NCBI RefSeq assembly: GCF_024170165.1
Contig: NZ_JALJXP010000013.1
Span: 62,001-126,000, forward strand
Reading direction: 5' to 3'
Source: Pseudomonas nitroreducens
Lineage (GTDB): Bacteria; Pseudomonadota; Gammaproteobacteria; Pseudomonadales; Pseudomonadaceae
DNA length: 64,000 bases
The translations under genes were made by a program, and so were the position numbers. How positions within the stretch are numbered: position 1 is the stretch's first letter; the number at the start of each line of letters is the position of its first letter. Below are positions 6,806 through 16,053 of this stretch, in pieces. The notes under the pieces were generated by a model, which had not been told where the DNA came from, ran no database searches, and saw nothing but the letters and a program-made list of their open reading frames with translations.

Positions 6806-9292
6806 ATGCACGCCACGACTTCCCCTGCGCCGTCCAGCGGCCGCCTCGACGACTTCGACAGTGCTTCCGGCTCATTGCTGGAACGCGCGCTGTTCAACCA
6901 CCGCGCACTGGTCCTGCTGCTGTGCCTGGCGGCGACCCTGTTGCTGGGCTGGCAGGCCACCCGCCTGACGCTCAACGCCAGTTTCGAGAAGATGATCCCG
7001 CGCGAACACCCGTTCATCCACAACTACCTGGAGCACCGCCAGGAGCTGGCCGGGCTGGGCAATGCCGTGCGCATTGCCGTGGCCAACCCGCGCGGCAGCA
7101 TTTACGACAAGGACTACCTGCACAGCCTGCAGCAACTCAACGATGCGGTGTATCTGCTGCCCGGCGTCGACCGCGCGGCGATGAAGTCGCTGTGGACGCC
7201 CTCGACTCGCTGGACCGGCGTGACCGAGGACGGCCTGGAAGGCGGCCCGGTCATCCCCGACGGCTACGATGGCGGCGCCGCGAAGCTCGAAGAGCTCAAG
7301 CGCAACGTCGAGCGCTCCAACGAGATCGGCCAGCTGGTGGCCTTCGACCAGCGTTCGAGCATCGTCTACGTGCCGCTGCTGGAGAAGACCCCGGACGGCC
7401 AGGCGCTGGACTACACGGCCTTCTCCCATGAACTGGAAAGCCTGCGTGCGCGCTTCCAGGAGCAGGGCGTGGACATCCACATCACCGGCTTCGCCAAGGT
7501 AGTGGGCGACCTGATCGACGGGCTGAAGCAGATCCTGCTGTTCTTCGCCGCCGCCATCGCCATCACCGCCGCGGTGCTCTACTGGTACACCCGCTGCGTG
7601 CGCAGCACCGCGCTGGTGGTGATCTGCTCGCTGGTGGCAGTGGTCTGGCAGCTGGGCCTGCTGCCGCTGCTGGGCTACGAGCTGGACCCGTACTCGGTGC
7701 TGGTGCCGTTCCTGGTGTTCGCCATCGGCATGAGCCACGGCGCGCAGAAGATGAACGGCATCATGCAGGACATCGGTCGTGGCATGCACCGCCTGGTGGC
7801 GGCGCGCTTCACCTTCCGCCGGCTGTTCCTCGCCGGGCTCACCGCGCTGCTCTGCGACGCCGTGGGTTTCGCCGTGCTGATGATCATCCGTATCCAGGTG
7901 ATCCAGGACCTGGCGGTGATCGCCAGCCTGGGCGTCGCGGTGCTGATCTTCACCAACCTGATCCTGCTGCCAGTGCTGCTCTCCTACGTGGGCGTCAGCG
8001 CCCGCGCGGCGCGGCGCAGCCTGCGCGCCGAAGAGGCCGAGGCGAGCGGGGCGGACAAGCATGCGCTGTGGCGCTTCCTCGACCTGTTCACCCGGCGTCG
8101 CTGGGCCGCCGCGTGCATTGTCGTGGCTGCGCTGATGGCTGCTGGCGGCTATGCCGTGAGCCTGCACCTGAAGGTTGGCGACCTCGACGCCGGCGCCCCC
8201 GAGCTGCGCCCGGACTCGCGCTACAACCGCGACAACGCCTTCGTCACCCGACACTACGGCGCCAGCAGCGACGTCTTCGCGGTGATGGTGCAGACTCCTG
8301 CCGGCGCCTGCTCGGCCTACGACACCCTCAAGCGCGTGGATGACCTGGACTGGCAGCTGCGCGGCCTGCCGGGCGTGGACTCGACCAACTCGCTGGCGCT
8401 GCTCAACCGCCGGGTGCTGGTCGGCCTCTCCGAAGGCAGCCCGAAGTGGTACGAGCTGGTGAACAACCAGGCGACCCTGAACATGGTCACCGCCAACGCC
8501 CCGCGCGGCCTGTACAACGACGACTGCAGCCTGCTGACGCTCTACGCCTACCTCACCGACCACAAGGCCGACACCCTGGCCCGGGTGGTGGCCAGCGTGC
8601 AGGCCTTCGCCCGGGACAACGACAGCGAGCAGGCGAAGTTCCTCCTCGCCGCCGGCAGCGCCGGTATCGAAGCCGCCACCAACCAGGTGGTGAAGCAGGC
8701 CAACCGCGACATGCTCTGGTGGGTCTACGGCGCGGTGATCCTGCTCTGCCTGGTGACTTTCCGCTCCTGGCGTGCGGTGCTCTGCGCAGTGCTGCCGCTG
8801 GTGCTCACCTCGATCCTCTGCGAGGCGCTGATGGTCGCGCTGGGCATCGGCGTGAAGGTTGCGACCCTGCCGGTGATCGCCCTGGGCGTCGGCATCGGCG
8901 TGGACTACGCGCTCTACGTCATGAGCATCGTGCTGGCACAGCTGCGCCAGGGCGCCAGCCTGTCCGAGGCGTATTACCGCGCGCTGCTGTTCACCGGCAA
9001 GGTGGTGATGCTCACCGGCGTGACCCTGGCCATCGGCGTGGGCACCTGGATCTTCTCGCCCATCAAGTTCCAGGCCGACATGGGCGTGCTGCTGGCCTTC
9101 ATGTTCGTCTGGAACATGGTCGGCGCGCTGATCCTGCTGCCGGCGCTGGCGTACTTCCTCCTGCCGCAGCGCCAGGCCCGCGTGGAGGCACAAGCCGCCT
9201 TGCCGGCGCACCACCTGCAGGAAGTCCACCACGACCGCGACTGCTGCCAGCAGCACGCCGCCACGCCCCTGGCCTGTGGCCAGGCGCGCTGA
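6806..9292 (+). CDS. MMPL/RND-family inner-membrane transporter
   Basis: This 828-residue protein has the twofold RND layout: one TM helix, a periplasmic domain, a TM bundle (about residues 230-400), a second periplasmic domain and a second TM bundle (about 630-795). The second bundle carries the canonical GIGVDYALY motif (Asp700-Tyr701), the proton-relay position. The equivalent place in the first bundle reads FAIGMSHG (Ser310-His311), lacking the Asp-Tyr pair. The tail is His/Cys-rich and cytoplasmic. With DUF1302, DUF1329 and YCF48 it probably moves a hydrophobic substrate across the envelope; direction is unknown. Related proteins occur in steroid and terpenoid catabolic clusters. Confidence 0.88.
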   Translation: MHATTSPAPSSGRLDDFDSASGSLLERALFNHRALVLLLCLAATLLLGWQATRLTLNASFEKMIPREHPFIHNYLEHRQELAGLGNAVRIAVANPRGSIYDKDYLHSLQQLNDAVYLLPGVDRAAMKSLWTPSTRWTGVTEDGLEGGPVIPDGYDGGAAKLEELKRNVERSNEIGQLVAFDQRSSIVYVPLLEKTPDGQALDYTAFSHELESLRARFQEQGVDIHITGFAKVVGDLIDGLKQILLFFAAAIAITAAVLYWYTRCVRSTALVVICSLVAVVWQLGLLPLLGYELDPYSVLVPFLVFAIGMSHGAQKMNGIMQDIGRGMHRLVAARFTFRRLFLAGLTALLCDAVGFAVLMIIRIQVIQDLAVIASLGVAVLIFTNLILLPVLLSYVGVSARAARRSLRAEEAEASGADKHALWRFLDLFTRRRWAAACIVVAALMAAGGYAVSLHLKVGDLDAGAPELRPDSRYNRDNAFVTRHYGASSDVFAVMVQTPAGACSAYDTLKRVDDLDWQLRGLPGVDSTNSLALLNRRVLVGLSEGSPKWYELVNNQATLNMVTANAPRGLYNDDCSLLTLYAYLTDHKADTLARVVASVQAFARDNDSEQAKFLLAAGSAGIEAATNQVVKQANRDMLWWVYGAVILLCLVTFRSWRAVLCAVLPLVLTSILCEALMVALGIGVKVATLPVIALGVGIGVDYALYVMSIVLAQLRQGASLSEAYYRALLFTGKVVMLTGVTLAIGVGTWIFSPIKFQADMGVLLAFMFVWNMVGALILLPALAYFLLPQRQARVEAQAALPAHHLQEVHHDRDCCQQHAATPLACGQAR

Positions 9293-9323
9293 GTCCACAC
9301 AACGAAAACAAGAGGACGAAACC

Positions 9324-9422
9324 ATGCCCTGCCTGAAGACCCTGTGGTGCGAGCTGCGCGCCGGCCTGATCCAGTACGGCGCCAGCCACTGCCTGCTGGT
9401 GGAGGCGCCCCATGAGCGCTGA
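9324..9422 (+). CDS. Putative 32-residue small protein / leader
   Basis: An ATG preceded by AAGAGGACG at normal spacing opens 32 codons (starts MPCLKTLWCELRAG, ends LVEAPHER). It ends 10 bases inside the MFS gene, which begins at 9412 in another frame. The MFS start has no strong RBS of its own, so this ORF would supply ribosomes by translational coupling. It contains three Cys and no TM segment. No family is recognised. It could be a real small protein, a pure leader, or chance; the RBS and overlap argue for translation. Confidence 0.5.
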   Translation: MPCLKTLWCELRAGLIQYGASHCLLVEAPHER

Positions 9423-10596
9423 ACGCCGCGCCGGCGGCGCGCAAGCCCTGTTGCTGCTGTTCGGCAGCTGCCTGCCGGTGCTCGGTGCGGTGCTCATCGC
9501 GCCGGTGCTGCCACGTATGCAGACGCACTTCGCCGAGACCCCCGGTGCCGCCGTGCTGGTGCCGGTGGCGCTGACCCTGCCGGCGCTGGTGATCGCCTTC
9601 CTCGCGCCGCTGGCCGGTGTACTGGCGGACCGCGTGGGACGGCGCTCCCTGCTGCTCGCCAGCATGCTGCTTTACAGCCTCTGCGGGGTGCTGCCGCTGT
9701 GGCTGGATTCGCTTGGCCTGATCGTCGCCAGCCGCGCGGGTATCGGCCTGGCGGAGGCGGGGATCATGACCTGCTGCACCACGCTGATGGGCGACTACTT
9801 CGACGGCCAGCGTCGCGAGCGCCTGTTCGCCCTGCAGATGGTCGCCACCTCGCTTTCCGCCGCGCTGTTCATGGGGCTGGGCGGCGCGCTGGGGGAGAGC
9901 AGCTGGCGCACCCCGTTCGCGCTCTACGCCGTGGGCGTGCTGTGCCTGCCGCTGATGGCGCTGCTGCTCTGGGAACCGCAGGCGCGCCGTGTCGAGCAGG
10001 AGCCGTCGAGCACCTCGCGCTTCCCCTGGGGGGCGCTGGCGCCGCTGTACCTGCTCACCGGGCTGGCCGGCGTCAGCCTGTTCATCGTGCCGGTGCAGGC
10101 GGGCTACCTGCTGCAACTGCTGCACGTCGACGGCCCGCAGCAGATCGGCCTGACCATGGGCGCCAACCAGCTCGGCGTGCTGGCCGGTGCGCTGACCTTC
10201 CGTCTGCTCGCCGGGTTGCCGGCGCGTCGCCTGCTGGCCCTGGGCTTCGCCACGGCGGGCCTGGGAGGCGGGCTGATGGCGCTGTCGTCCAGCCATGCGC
10301 CCGTGGTCCTTGCCGTGCTGTTGAACGGGTTGGGCGTGGGTCTGCTGCTGCCGACGCTGATCACCCAGGTGATGCAGCAGGTCGGCTTCGACCAGCGTGG
10401 CCGCGCCACCGGTGGTTTCACCGCATCGATATTCGCCGGCGAGTTCGTCAGCCCGTTACTGGTGCTGGCGCTCACCGGCGGCATCGCCACCCAGCTGCCC
10501 CATGCCTTGCTGCTGGTGGCGTTGGCCCAGCTTGCACTGGCGCCGCTGTGCCTGGTGCTGCTGGGCCGGCAGATCAAGGCTCAGGCGCTGGCCTGA
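9412..10596 (+). CDS. MFS transporter
   Basis: This 394-residue protein has 12 predicted hydrophobic helices and the MFS loop 2-3 signature in LADRVGRRSLLL (about residues 68-79). The closest general type is the DHA/arabinose-efflux group. It sits between the MMPL transporter and the Rieske oxygenase and overlaps the small ORF at 9324. It may export a toxic intermediate or import a smaller aromatic acid; the sequence does not settle this. Confidence 0.85.
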   Translation: MSAERRAGGAQALLLLFGSCLPVLGAVLIAPVLPRMQTHFAETPGAAVLVPVALTLPALVIAFLAPLAGVLADRVGRRSLLLASMLLYSLCGVLPLWLDSLGLIVASRAGIGLAEAGIMTCCTTLMGDYFDGQRRERLFALQMVATSLSAALFMGLGGALGESSWRTPFALYAVGVLCLPLMALLLWEPQARRVEQEPSSTSRFPWGALAPLYLLTGLAGVSLFIVPVQAGYLLQLLHVDGPQQIGLTMGANQLGVLAGALTFRLLAGLPARRLLALGFATAGLGGGLMALSSSHAPVVLAVLLNGLGVGLLLPTLITQVMQQVGFDQRGRATGGFTASIFAGEFVSPLLVLALTGGIATQLPHALLLVALAQLALAPLCLVLLGRQIKAQALA

Positions 10597-10603
10597 TCAC
10601 GAC

Positions 10604-10611
10604 AACAAGAA
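10604..10611 (+). promoter_or_regulatory. Hfq/Crc-type CA motif before Rieske oxygenase 1
   Basis: AACAAGAA (exact AANAANAA) is followed at once by AGAGG, with the ATG at 10619. It closely mirrors the leader of the DUF1302 gene. Confidence 0.6.
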
Positions 10612-10618
10612 AGAGGAC

Positions 10619-11689
10619 ATGACCGTGAGCTACTTGCGCAATACCTGGTACGCCGCTGCCTGGGACACCGAAGTCGAAGCCGGGCAACTGTTCCCGCGCA
10701 CCCTGCTGGACGAGCCGGTGCTGCTCTACCGCGACAGCCAGGGGATCGCCCGGGCCATCGGCAACCGCTGCCCGCATCGCTTCGCCCCGCTGCACATGGG
10801 CTGCCTGAAGGGCGACGAGGTGCAGTGCGCCTACCACGGCCTGCGCTTCGACAGCAGCGGCGCCTGCACCCACAACCCCCATGGCGACGGTGTCATCCCG
10901 CGGGCGGCCAAGGTCAGGGCCTATCCCCTGGTGGAGCGCCACAGCCTGCTGTGGATCTGGATGGGCGATCCGGCGCTGGCCGATCCGCAGCGCATTCCCG
11001 ACTTCAGCTGCATGGATGCCGAGCACTGGTACGTCGGCAAGGGCTACCTGCACGCCAAGGCCAACTACGTGCTGGAAACCGACAACATCATGGACCTCAG
11101 CCACGTCGAGTTCCTGCACCCCGCGACCCTCGGCGGCGAGGGCGTGAAGAGTGCGATCACCAGCGTCGAGCAGGAAGGTGACAGCGTCTGGTCGAACCGC
11201 CAGACCGTGGCCGAGATCATGCCGGACTTCCTCTACCAGGCGTTGAACATCCCCCACGGCACCCCGGTCGACCGCTGGATCGACGTGCGCTGGGACGCCC
11301 CCGCCAACATGCTGCTGTACGCCGGCGCGGTGCCCACCGGGCGGCCGCGCAGCGAAGGGGTGAACAACCCGATCCCGCACCTGTTCACTCCCGAGACCGG
11401 CAGGACCACCCACTACTGGTTCGCCATGTGCTTCCCCAAGGCCATGGGCCCGATGGGCGAGCAGCTGGCCCGCGAACAGGTCGAGGCGATCCGCCAACCG
11501 TTCGCTGCCGAGGACCTGCCGATGCTCGAAGCGCAGCAGGAGATGATGGGCGACGCTGAGTTCTGGTCGCTCAAGCCGGTGCTGCTGGTGGGCGATGCCG
11601 GAGCAATCCGTGCCCGTCGCGTGCTCGACCGGCTGATCGCCGAAGAGCGCTCGGCCGCCGAAGTGGCGAAGGAGGCCGGCCATGCTTGA
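10619..11689 (+). CDS. Rieske aromatic oxygenase alpha subunit 1 (VanA-like)
   Basis: This 356-residue oxygenase has a Rieske cluster at Cys51-His53 and Cys70-His73 (CPHRF ... CAYHG). The mononuclear-iron motif is [14 protein letters not shown] (D-x2-H-x4-H). Length and lack of a beta subunit place it with vanillate/dicamba-type demethylases and monooxygenases. It overlaps the reductase gene by 8 bases, so that reductase is its likely partner. The start at 10619 has AAGAGG 8 bases upstream; a GTG at 10625 is possible. Probable action is O-demethylation or ring hydroxylation; the substrate is unknown. Confidence 0.9.
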   Translation: MTVSYLRNTWYAAAWDTEVEAGQLFPRTLLDEPVLLYRDSQGIARAIGNRCPHRFAPLHMGCLKGDEVQCAYHGLRFDSSGACTHNPHGDGVIPRAAKVRAYPLVERHSLLWIWMGDPALADPQRIPDFSCMDAEHWYVGKGYLHAKANYVLETDNIMDLSHVEFLHPATLGGEGVKSAITSVEQEGDSVWSNRQTVAEIMPDFLYQALNIPHGTPVDRWIDVRWDAPANMLLYAGAVPTGRPRSEGVNNPIPHLFTPETGRTTHYWFAMCFPKAMGPMGEQLAREQVEAIRQPFAAEDLPMLEAQQEMMGDAEFWSLKPVLLVGDAGAIRARRVLDRLIAEERSAAEVAKEAGHA

Positions 11690-12635
11690 GGTCCGCGTCA
11701 GCCGCCGCCAGCACGAGGCACAGGACATCCTCGGCTTCGAACTGCGCTCGCTGGATGGTGCCAGCCTGCCGCCGTTCAGCGCCGGCTCGCACATCGACGT
11801 GCACCTGCCCAACGGGCTGGTGCGCCAGTACTCGCTGTGCAACGACCCGCGCGAGCACGACCGCTACCAGATCGGCGTGCTCCTCGACCCGGCCTCGCGC
11901 GGCGGTTCGCGCTGCCTGCACGAGGCAGTGGAAGAGGGCATGCAGCTGCGCATCAGCGAACCGCGCAACCTCTTCCCGCTCGCCCATGAAGCTGGCCGCA
12001 GCCTGCTGTTCGCCGGCGGCATCGGCATCACGCCGATCCTCTGCATGGCCGAACGGCTCGCGCAGAGCGGCGCGACGTTCGAGCTGCACTACTGTTGTCG
12101 CTCGGCCGACCGCGCGGCCTTCCTCGAACGCCTGAACCGGTCGAGCTTTGCCGACCAGGTGCAGCTGCATTTCGACGACGGCCCCGTTGAGCAGCGCCTG
12201 GATGCCGCGCGCCTGCTGGCAGCGCCGGCGGACGACACGCACCTCTACGTCTGCGGGCCCGGCGGCTTCATGGCCCATGTGCTGGACAGTGCGCGCCAGG
12301 CCGGCTGGGACGAGTCCCGCCTGCACCGCGAGTACTTCGCCGCTGCGCCCGAGCCGGAGACCGCCAGCGACAGCTTCGAGGTGCAACTGGCGAGCAGCGG
12401 GCAGTGCTTCCGGATTCCGCCTGAACGCAGCGTCGCCGATGTGCTACTGGAGGCCGGCGTGGACATCCCGCTGTCCTGCGAGCAGGGCATCTGCGGCACC
12501 TGCGTGACGCGCGTGCTGGCCGGCGAGCCGGAGCACCGCGACCTGTTCATGACCGCTGCCGAACACGCCCGCAACGACCAGTTCACGCCCTGCTGCTCGC
12601 GCTCGAAGAGCCCGCGCCTGGTACTCGATCTCTGA
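11682..12635 (+). CDS. Phthalate-dioxygenase-type reductase (VanB-like)
   Basis: This 317-residue electron-transfer protein has three parts: a flavin domain (RQYSLCND, about residues 47-54), an NAD domain (GGIGITPIL, about 111-119) and a C-terminal plant-type [2Fe-2S] domain (CEQGICGTC with a later CC). Domain order matches phthalate dioxygenase reductase and VanB. It lies between two Rieske oxygenase genes, overlaps the first and is 10 bases from the second, so it may serve both. Confidence 0.92.
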   Translation: MLEVRVSRRQHEAQDILGFELRSLDGASLPPFSAGSHIDVHLPNGLVRQYSLCNDPREHDRYQIGVLLDPASRGGSRCLHEAVEEGMQLRISEPRNLFPLAHEAGRSLLFAGGIGITPILCMAERLAQSGATFELHYCCRSADRAAFLERLNRSSFADQVQLHFDDGPVEQRLDAARLLAAPADDTHLYVCGPGGFMAHVLDSARQAGWDESRLHREYFAAAPEPETASDSFEVQLASSGQCFRIPPERSVADVLLEAGVDIPLSCEQGICGTCVTRVLAGEPEHRDLFMTAAEHARNDQFTPCCSRSKSPRLVLDL

Positions 12636-12645
12636 GGAGCCACCG

Positions 12646-13710
12646 ATGATTTCCAGCCCCATCGCCACCTTCGATCCCGCAGCGCCCAGTGGCCAGCCCG
12701 ATTTCCCGCAGGACTGCTGGTACGTTGCCGGCTTCGCCTGGGAGCTTGGTGACAAGCCACTGGCGCGCACGTTGCTCGGGCAGCCGCTGGTGCTGTTCCG
12801 CAGCGCCGATGGCAGCGTCGCCGCCCTGGAGGACCGTTGCTGCCACCGCGCCTTGCCGCTGTCACTCGGCACCCTCGAACAGGACGGCCTGCGCTGTGGC
12901 TACCACGGACTGCTGTTCGCCGGCGACGGCCGCTGCCTGGAGATCCCCGGCCAGGCCAAGGTGCCCGGCAAGGCGCTGGTGAAGGCCTTCACCCTGCGCG
13001 AGCGGGACCAGATCCTCTGGCTCTGGCACGGCAGCGCCGCACCCGACCGGGAGCCGCCGGCCTACCCGCACCACGACAGCGGCCAGTACCGCTTCGGCGG
13101 CGACGTCTACCACTACGCGGCGCCCTGGCAGCTCATCCACGACAACCTGCTCGACCTCAGCCATCTGGGCTACGTGCACCTGCGCACCATCGGCGGCAAT
13201 GCGCGCATCCACATGAACGCGCAGATGCAGGTCAGCGGCGATGAACAGTCGGTAAGGGTGGTGCGCCACATGCTCGACTCCGAGCCGCCGCCCACCTACC
13301 GCGACGCCTATCCATTCAAGGGGCGCATCGACCGCTGGCAGGAGATCGAATTCCAGCCCTCGCACCTGTGCATCTGGACCGGCGCGGTGGAGGCCGGCAG
13401 CGAGCCCATCGACAAGGCCGAGCGGGGCGGCTTCCACCTGCGTGGCTTCCATGGCGTGACGCCGGAGACGAAAGAGACCTGCCACTACTTCTGGACCCAG
13501 GCGACCAACCCCCAGGCCGACCCGGAAGAGAACCTGAGCCGGGTACTGGAGCAGACCCGCCTGACCTTCGACGAGGACAAACAGGTGATCGAGGCGCAGT
13601 ACGCCAACCTGCTGCGCTTCGGCGAGCGGCCGATGGTCGACATCCATGTCGATGCCGGCGCCAACCGTGCCCGGCGCATCATCGCCAGCCTGCTGGCGGG
13701 CCAGGCATGA
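12646..13710 (+). CDS. Rieske aromatic oxygenase alpha subunit 2
   Basis: This 354-residue protein has a Rieske motif (CCHRAL ... CGYHGL) and an iron-binding motif DNLLDLSHLGYVH. It is the same general class as the protein at 10619 but clearly divergent, so the two probably act on successive intermediates rather than being redundant copies. GAGGAGCCACC precedes the ATG. Its stop overlaps the SDR start (ATGA). Confidence 0.9.
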   Translation: MISSPIATFDPAAPSGQPDFPQDCWYVAGFAWELGDKPLARTLLGQPLVLFRSADGSVAALEDRCCHRALPLSLGTLEQDGLRCGYHGLLFAGDGRCLEIPGQAKVPGKALVKAFTLRERDQILWLWHGSAAPDREPPAYPHHDSGQYRFGGDVYHYAAPWQLIHDNLLDLSHLGYVHLRTIGGNARIHMNAQMQVSGDEQSVRVVRHMLDSEPPPTYRDAYPFKGRIDRWQEIEFQPSHLCIWTGAVEAGSEPIDKAERGGFHLRGFHGVTPETKETCHYFWTQATNPQADPEENLSRVLEQTRLTFDEDKQVIEAQYANLLRFGERPMVDIHVDAGANRARRIIASLLAGQA

Positions 13711-14480
13711 GCGCGCTGTTCTCCCTCGCCGGCAAGGCTGCGCTGATCACCGGCGCCACCCGCGGCATCGGCCTGGCCATCGCCCGCGAGTACGGCCGCG
13801 CTGGCGCGCGCCTGGTAATCAGCAGCGAGAACGCCGGGGACTGTGGGCGCGTGGCCGAATCGCTGGCCGAAGAGGGCATCGACGTGATCGCCGTGCCCGC
13901 CGATCTGCGCGAAGCGAGCGCCGTGCAGGCACTCGCGCAGCAGGCTCTGCAACACCTCGGCACGCTCGATGCGCTGGTCTGCAATGCCGGCGTTGCACCG
14001 CACATGGGGCCGCTCGGCACGGCCAGCGATGCCGACTGGGACCTGACCTTCAGCGTCAACCTGCGCAGCGCGTTGTGGCTGACCAGCGCCTTGCTCCCGG
14101 CCATGGCCGAAGGTGGCGGCGGCAGCGTGGTGCTGATGGCGAGCATCGCCGGCGTGCGCGGCAACAAGGGGTTGGGCCTGTACGGGCTGTCCAAGGCGGG
14201 TCTGGCGCAACTGGCGCGCAACCTGGCGGTGGAGTGGGGGCCGGCGAACATCCGCGTCAATGCCATCAGCCCCGGCGTGATCCACACCGAATTCGCCCGC
14301 CCGCTCACCGGCAACCCCGACGTCCTGCAGCGCCGCCTGGCGCTTACGCCGCTGCGCCGGGTCGGCCGGCCCGAGGAAGTGGCGGCCCTGGCATTGCTGC
14401 TGGCCGCTCCCGGTGGCGCCTTCATCAGCGGGCAGAACCTCATCGTCGACGGTGGTACGACCATCGGCGACGGCAATTGA
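13707..14480 (+). CDS. SDR-family dehydrogenase
   Basis: This 257-residue classical short-chain dehydrogenase has the cofactor motif TGATRGIG (about residues 16-23), an NAG motif (VCNAGVAP), a catalytic Ser in the SIAGVRG strand and YGLSK as the active-site Tyr-x3-Lys. It has the usual C-terminal SGQNLIVDGG. It overlaps the Rieske gene by ATGA. It may rearomatise a cis-dihydrodiol or oxidise an alcohol made by the oxygenases. Confidence 0.88.
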   Translation: MSALFSLAGKAALITGATRGIGLAIAREYGRAGARLVISSENAGDCGRVAESLAEEGIDVIAVPADLREASAVQALAQQALQHLGTLDALVCNAGVAPHMGPLGTASDADWDLTFSVNLRSALWLTSALLPAMAEGGGGSVVLMASIAGVRGNKGLGLYGLSKAGLAQLARNLAVEWGPANIRVNAISPGVIHTEFARPLTGNPDVLQRRLALTPLRRVGRPEEVAALALLLAAPGGAFISGQNLIVDGGTTIGDGN

Positions 14481-14491
14481 AAGGAGACACC

Positions 14492-15064
14492 ATGCACCAG
14501 CTTCCCACCTTCAAACGCGTGGTCACCGGCCACGACGCCCAGGGCCAGGCGGTGGTCGCCAGCTGCGGCCCGACGCCGAACAACTTTCCGCTCAAGGCCG
14601 TGCCCGGGACCCTGTTCTACGAGGTGTGGAACAGCCTCGGCAGCCCCGCGCCACTGGACAATGGCGACGACCCCACCGCCCAGCCGCTGCAGCTCAGCCC
14701 GGGTGCGCTGGGCAGCGTCATCCGCGTGGTGGACATCCCGCCGGACAGCGTGCAGAACCAGGTCAGCGCCGAAGACGCCGCGGCAGTCTTCGCCGAAATC
14801 GGCGAGTCCCATGCCGGCACCGGCAAGGCCGATTCGAAGCACAAGCTGATGCACCGCACCCAGACCCTGGACTACGGCATCGTCACCGAGGGCGAGGTCT
14901 GGCTGGTGCTGGACGACGGCGAGGTGCACCTCAAGCGCGGCGACATCGTGGTGCAGCGCGGCACCAATCACGCGTGGAGCAACCGCACCGAAGCGATGGC
15001 GCGGATGGTCTTCATTCTTCTCGATGGCCGTTACGCGGCCGAGTTGCAGGAGTTGCTGCCATGA
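14492..15064 (+). CDS. Cupin-domain protein (aromatic catabolism type)
   Basis: The protein has 190 residues with one C-terminal cupin barrel: LDYGIVTEGEVWLVLDDG, then GDIVVQRGTNHAWSN. The first cupin motif lacks the usual HxH pair while the second keeps its His, so metal binding is uncertain. Related cupins are common in aromatic catabolic operons without assigned activity. AAAGGAG lies 7 bases before the ATG, and the stop overlaps the FAH gene. Confidence 0.8.
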   Translation: MHQLPTFKRVVTGHDAQGQAVVASCGPTPNNFPLKAVPGTLFYEVWNSLGSPAPLDNGDDPTAQPLQLSPGALGSVIRVVDIPPDSVQNQVSAEDAAAVFAEIGESHAGTGKADSKHKLMHRTQTLDYGIVTEGEVWLVLDDGEVHLKRGDIVVQRGTNHAWSNRTEAMARMVFILLDGRYAAELQELLP

Positions 15065-16053
15065 AGCTCGCCACTCTCGATGACGGCAGCCGTGATGGCC
15101 GCCTGCTGGTGGTCTCCCGCGACCTGACGCGGGCGGTGGATGCCAGTGGCATCGCCGCCACCCTGCAGGCCGCGCTGGACCGCTGGAGCCTGGTCGAAGC
15201 CGACCTGCAGCGCCTTTACCAGCGGCTCAACGCCAATGCCGTCGCCGGCGCCTTCGAGCTCGACCCGGCGCAGCTTGCCGCGCCGCTGCCACGCGCCTGG
15301 CAATGGCTGGACGGCTCCTGCTTCCTCAGCCACGGCGAGCTGATGCAGAAGGCCTTCAACCTGGAACCCATCGAAGGCGTCGAGCGCATTCCGCTGATCT
15401 ACCAGGGCGCTGGCGACGACTTCCTCGGCCCGCGCGCGGATATCCCGCTGCCCAGCGAAGCCCACGGCATCGACTTCGAAGGCGAGTTCGCCGTGCTGCT
15501 CGACGCAGTGCCCATGGGCTGTCCGGCGGAGCAGGCGTTGCAGCATGTGCGCCTGGTGCTGCAGCTCAACGACGTCAGCCTGCGCGCCCTGGCGCCACGG
15601 GAGATGAAGACCGGCTTCGGCTTCCTCCAGGCCAAGCCCGCTTCCAGCTTCGCCCCGGTGGCGGTGACCCCGGACGAGCTGGGCAACGCCTGGCGTGATG
15701 GTCGCGTGCACCTGCCGTTGAAGGTGGAGTGGAACGGCGAATGGTTCGGCCATCCCCACGGCGGCGCCATGCACTTCGGCTTCCATGAGCTGATCGCCCA
15801 TGCCGCCCTGACACGGCGCTTGAGCGCGGGCACGCTGATCGGCTCGGGCACCGTGTCCAACGCCGATCGCTCCGTGGGCTCGGCGTGCATCGCCGAGCGC
15901 CGTGCCATCGAGACCATTGCCCACGGTGCACCGCGCACTGCGTTCATGCACTTCGGTGACCGCGTGCGCATGGAAGCCCGCGGCAGCGAAGGTGAAGTGC
16001 TGTTCGGCGCCATCGACCAGCGCGTGGTGCAAGGAGGCTGGCGATGCGCGTGA
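15061..16053 (+). CDS. Fumarylacetoacetase-family hydrolase
   Basis: The protein has 330 residues with a C-terminal FAH fold. The HGIDFEGEFAVLLD segment supplies the E-x-E metal ligands, and GSGTVSNADRSVGSACIAE matches the family's late active-site loop. Such enzymes hydrolyse C-C bonds of acylpyruvate-like ring-fission products, or act as decarboxylases. Here it probably processes the product of the VOC dioxygenase. It overlaps neighbours on both sides (4 and 10 bases). Confidence 0.88.
   Translation: MKLATLDDGSRDGRLLVVSRDLTRAVDASGIAATLQAALDRWSLVEADLQRLYQRLNANAVAGAFELDPAQLAAPLPRAWQWLDGSCFLSHGELMQKAFNLEPIEGVERIPLIYQGAGDDFLGPRADIPLPSEAHGIDFEGEFAVLLDAVPMGCPAEQALQHVRLVLQLNDVSLRALAPREMKTGFGFLQAKPASSFAPVAVTPDELGNAWRDGRVHLPLKVEWNGEWFGHPHGGAMHFGFHELIAHAALTRRLSAGTLIGSGTVSNADRSVGSACIAERRAIETIAHGAPRTAFMHFGDRVRMEARGSEGEVLFGAIDQRVVQGGWRCA

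Noticed and set aside
4133-9325. Very long minus-strand ORFs (892 and 817 codons) opposite DUF1329/YCF48/MMPL
   Set aside because: Shadows of the + genes, which have signal peptides, RBSs and family motifs; the antisense translations have none.
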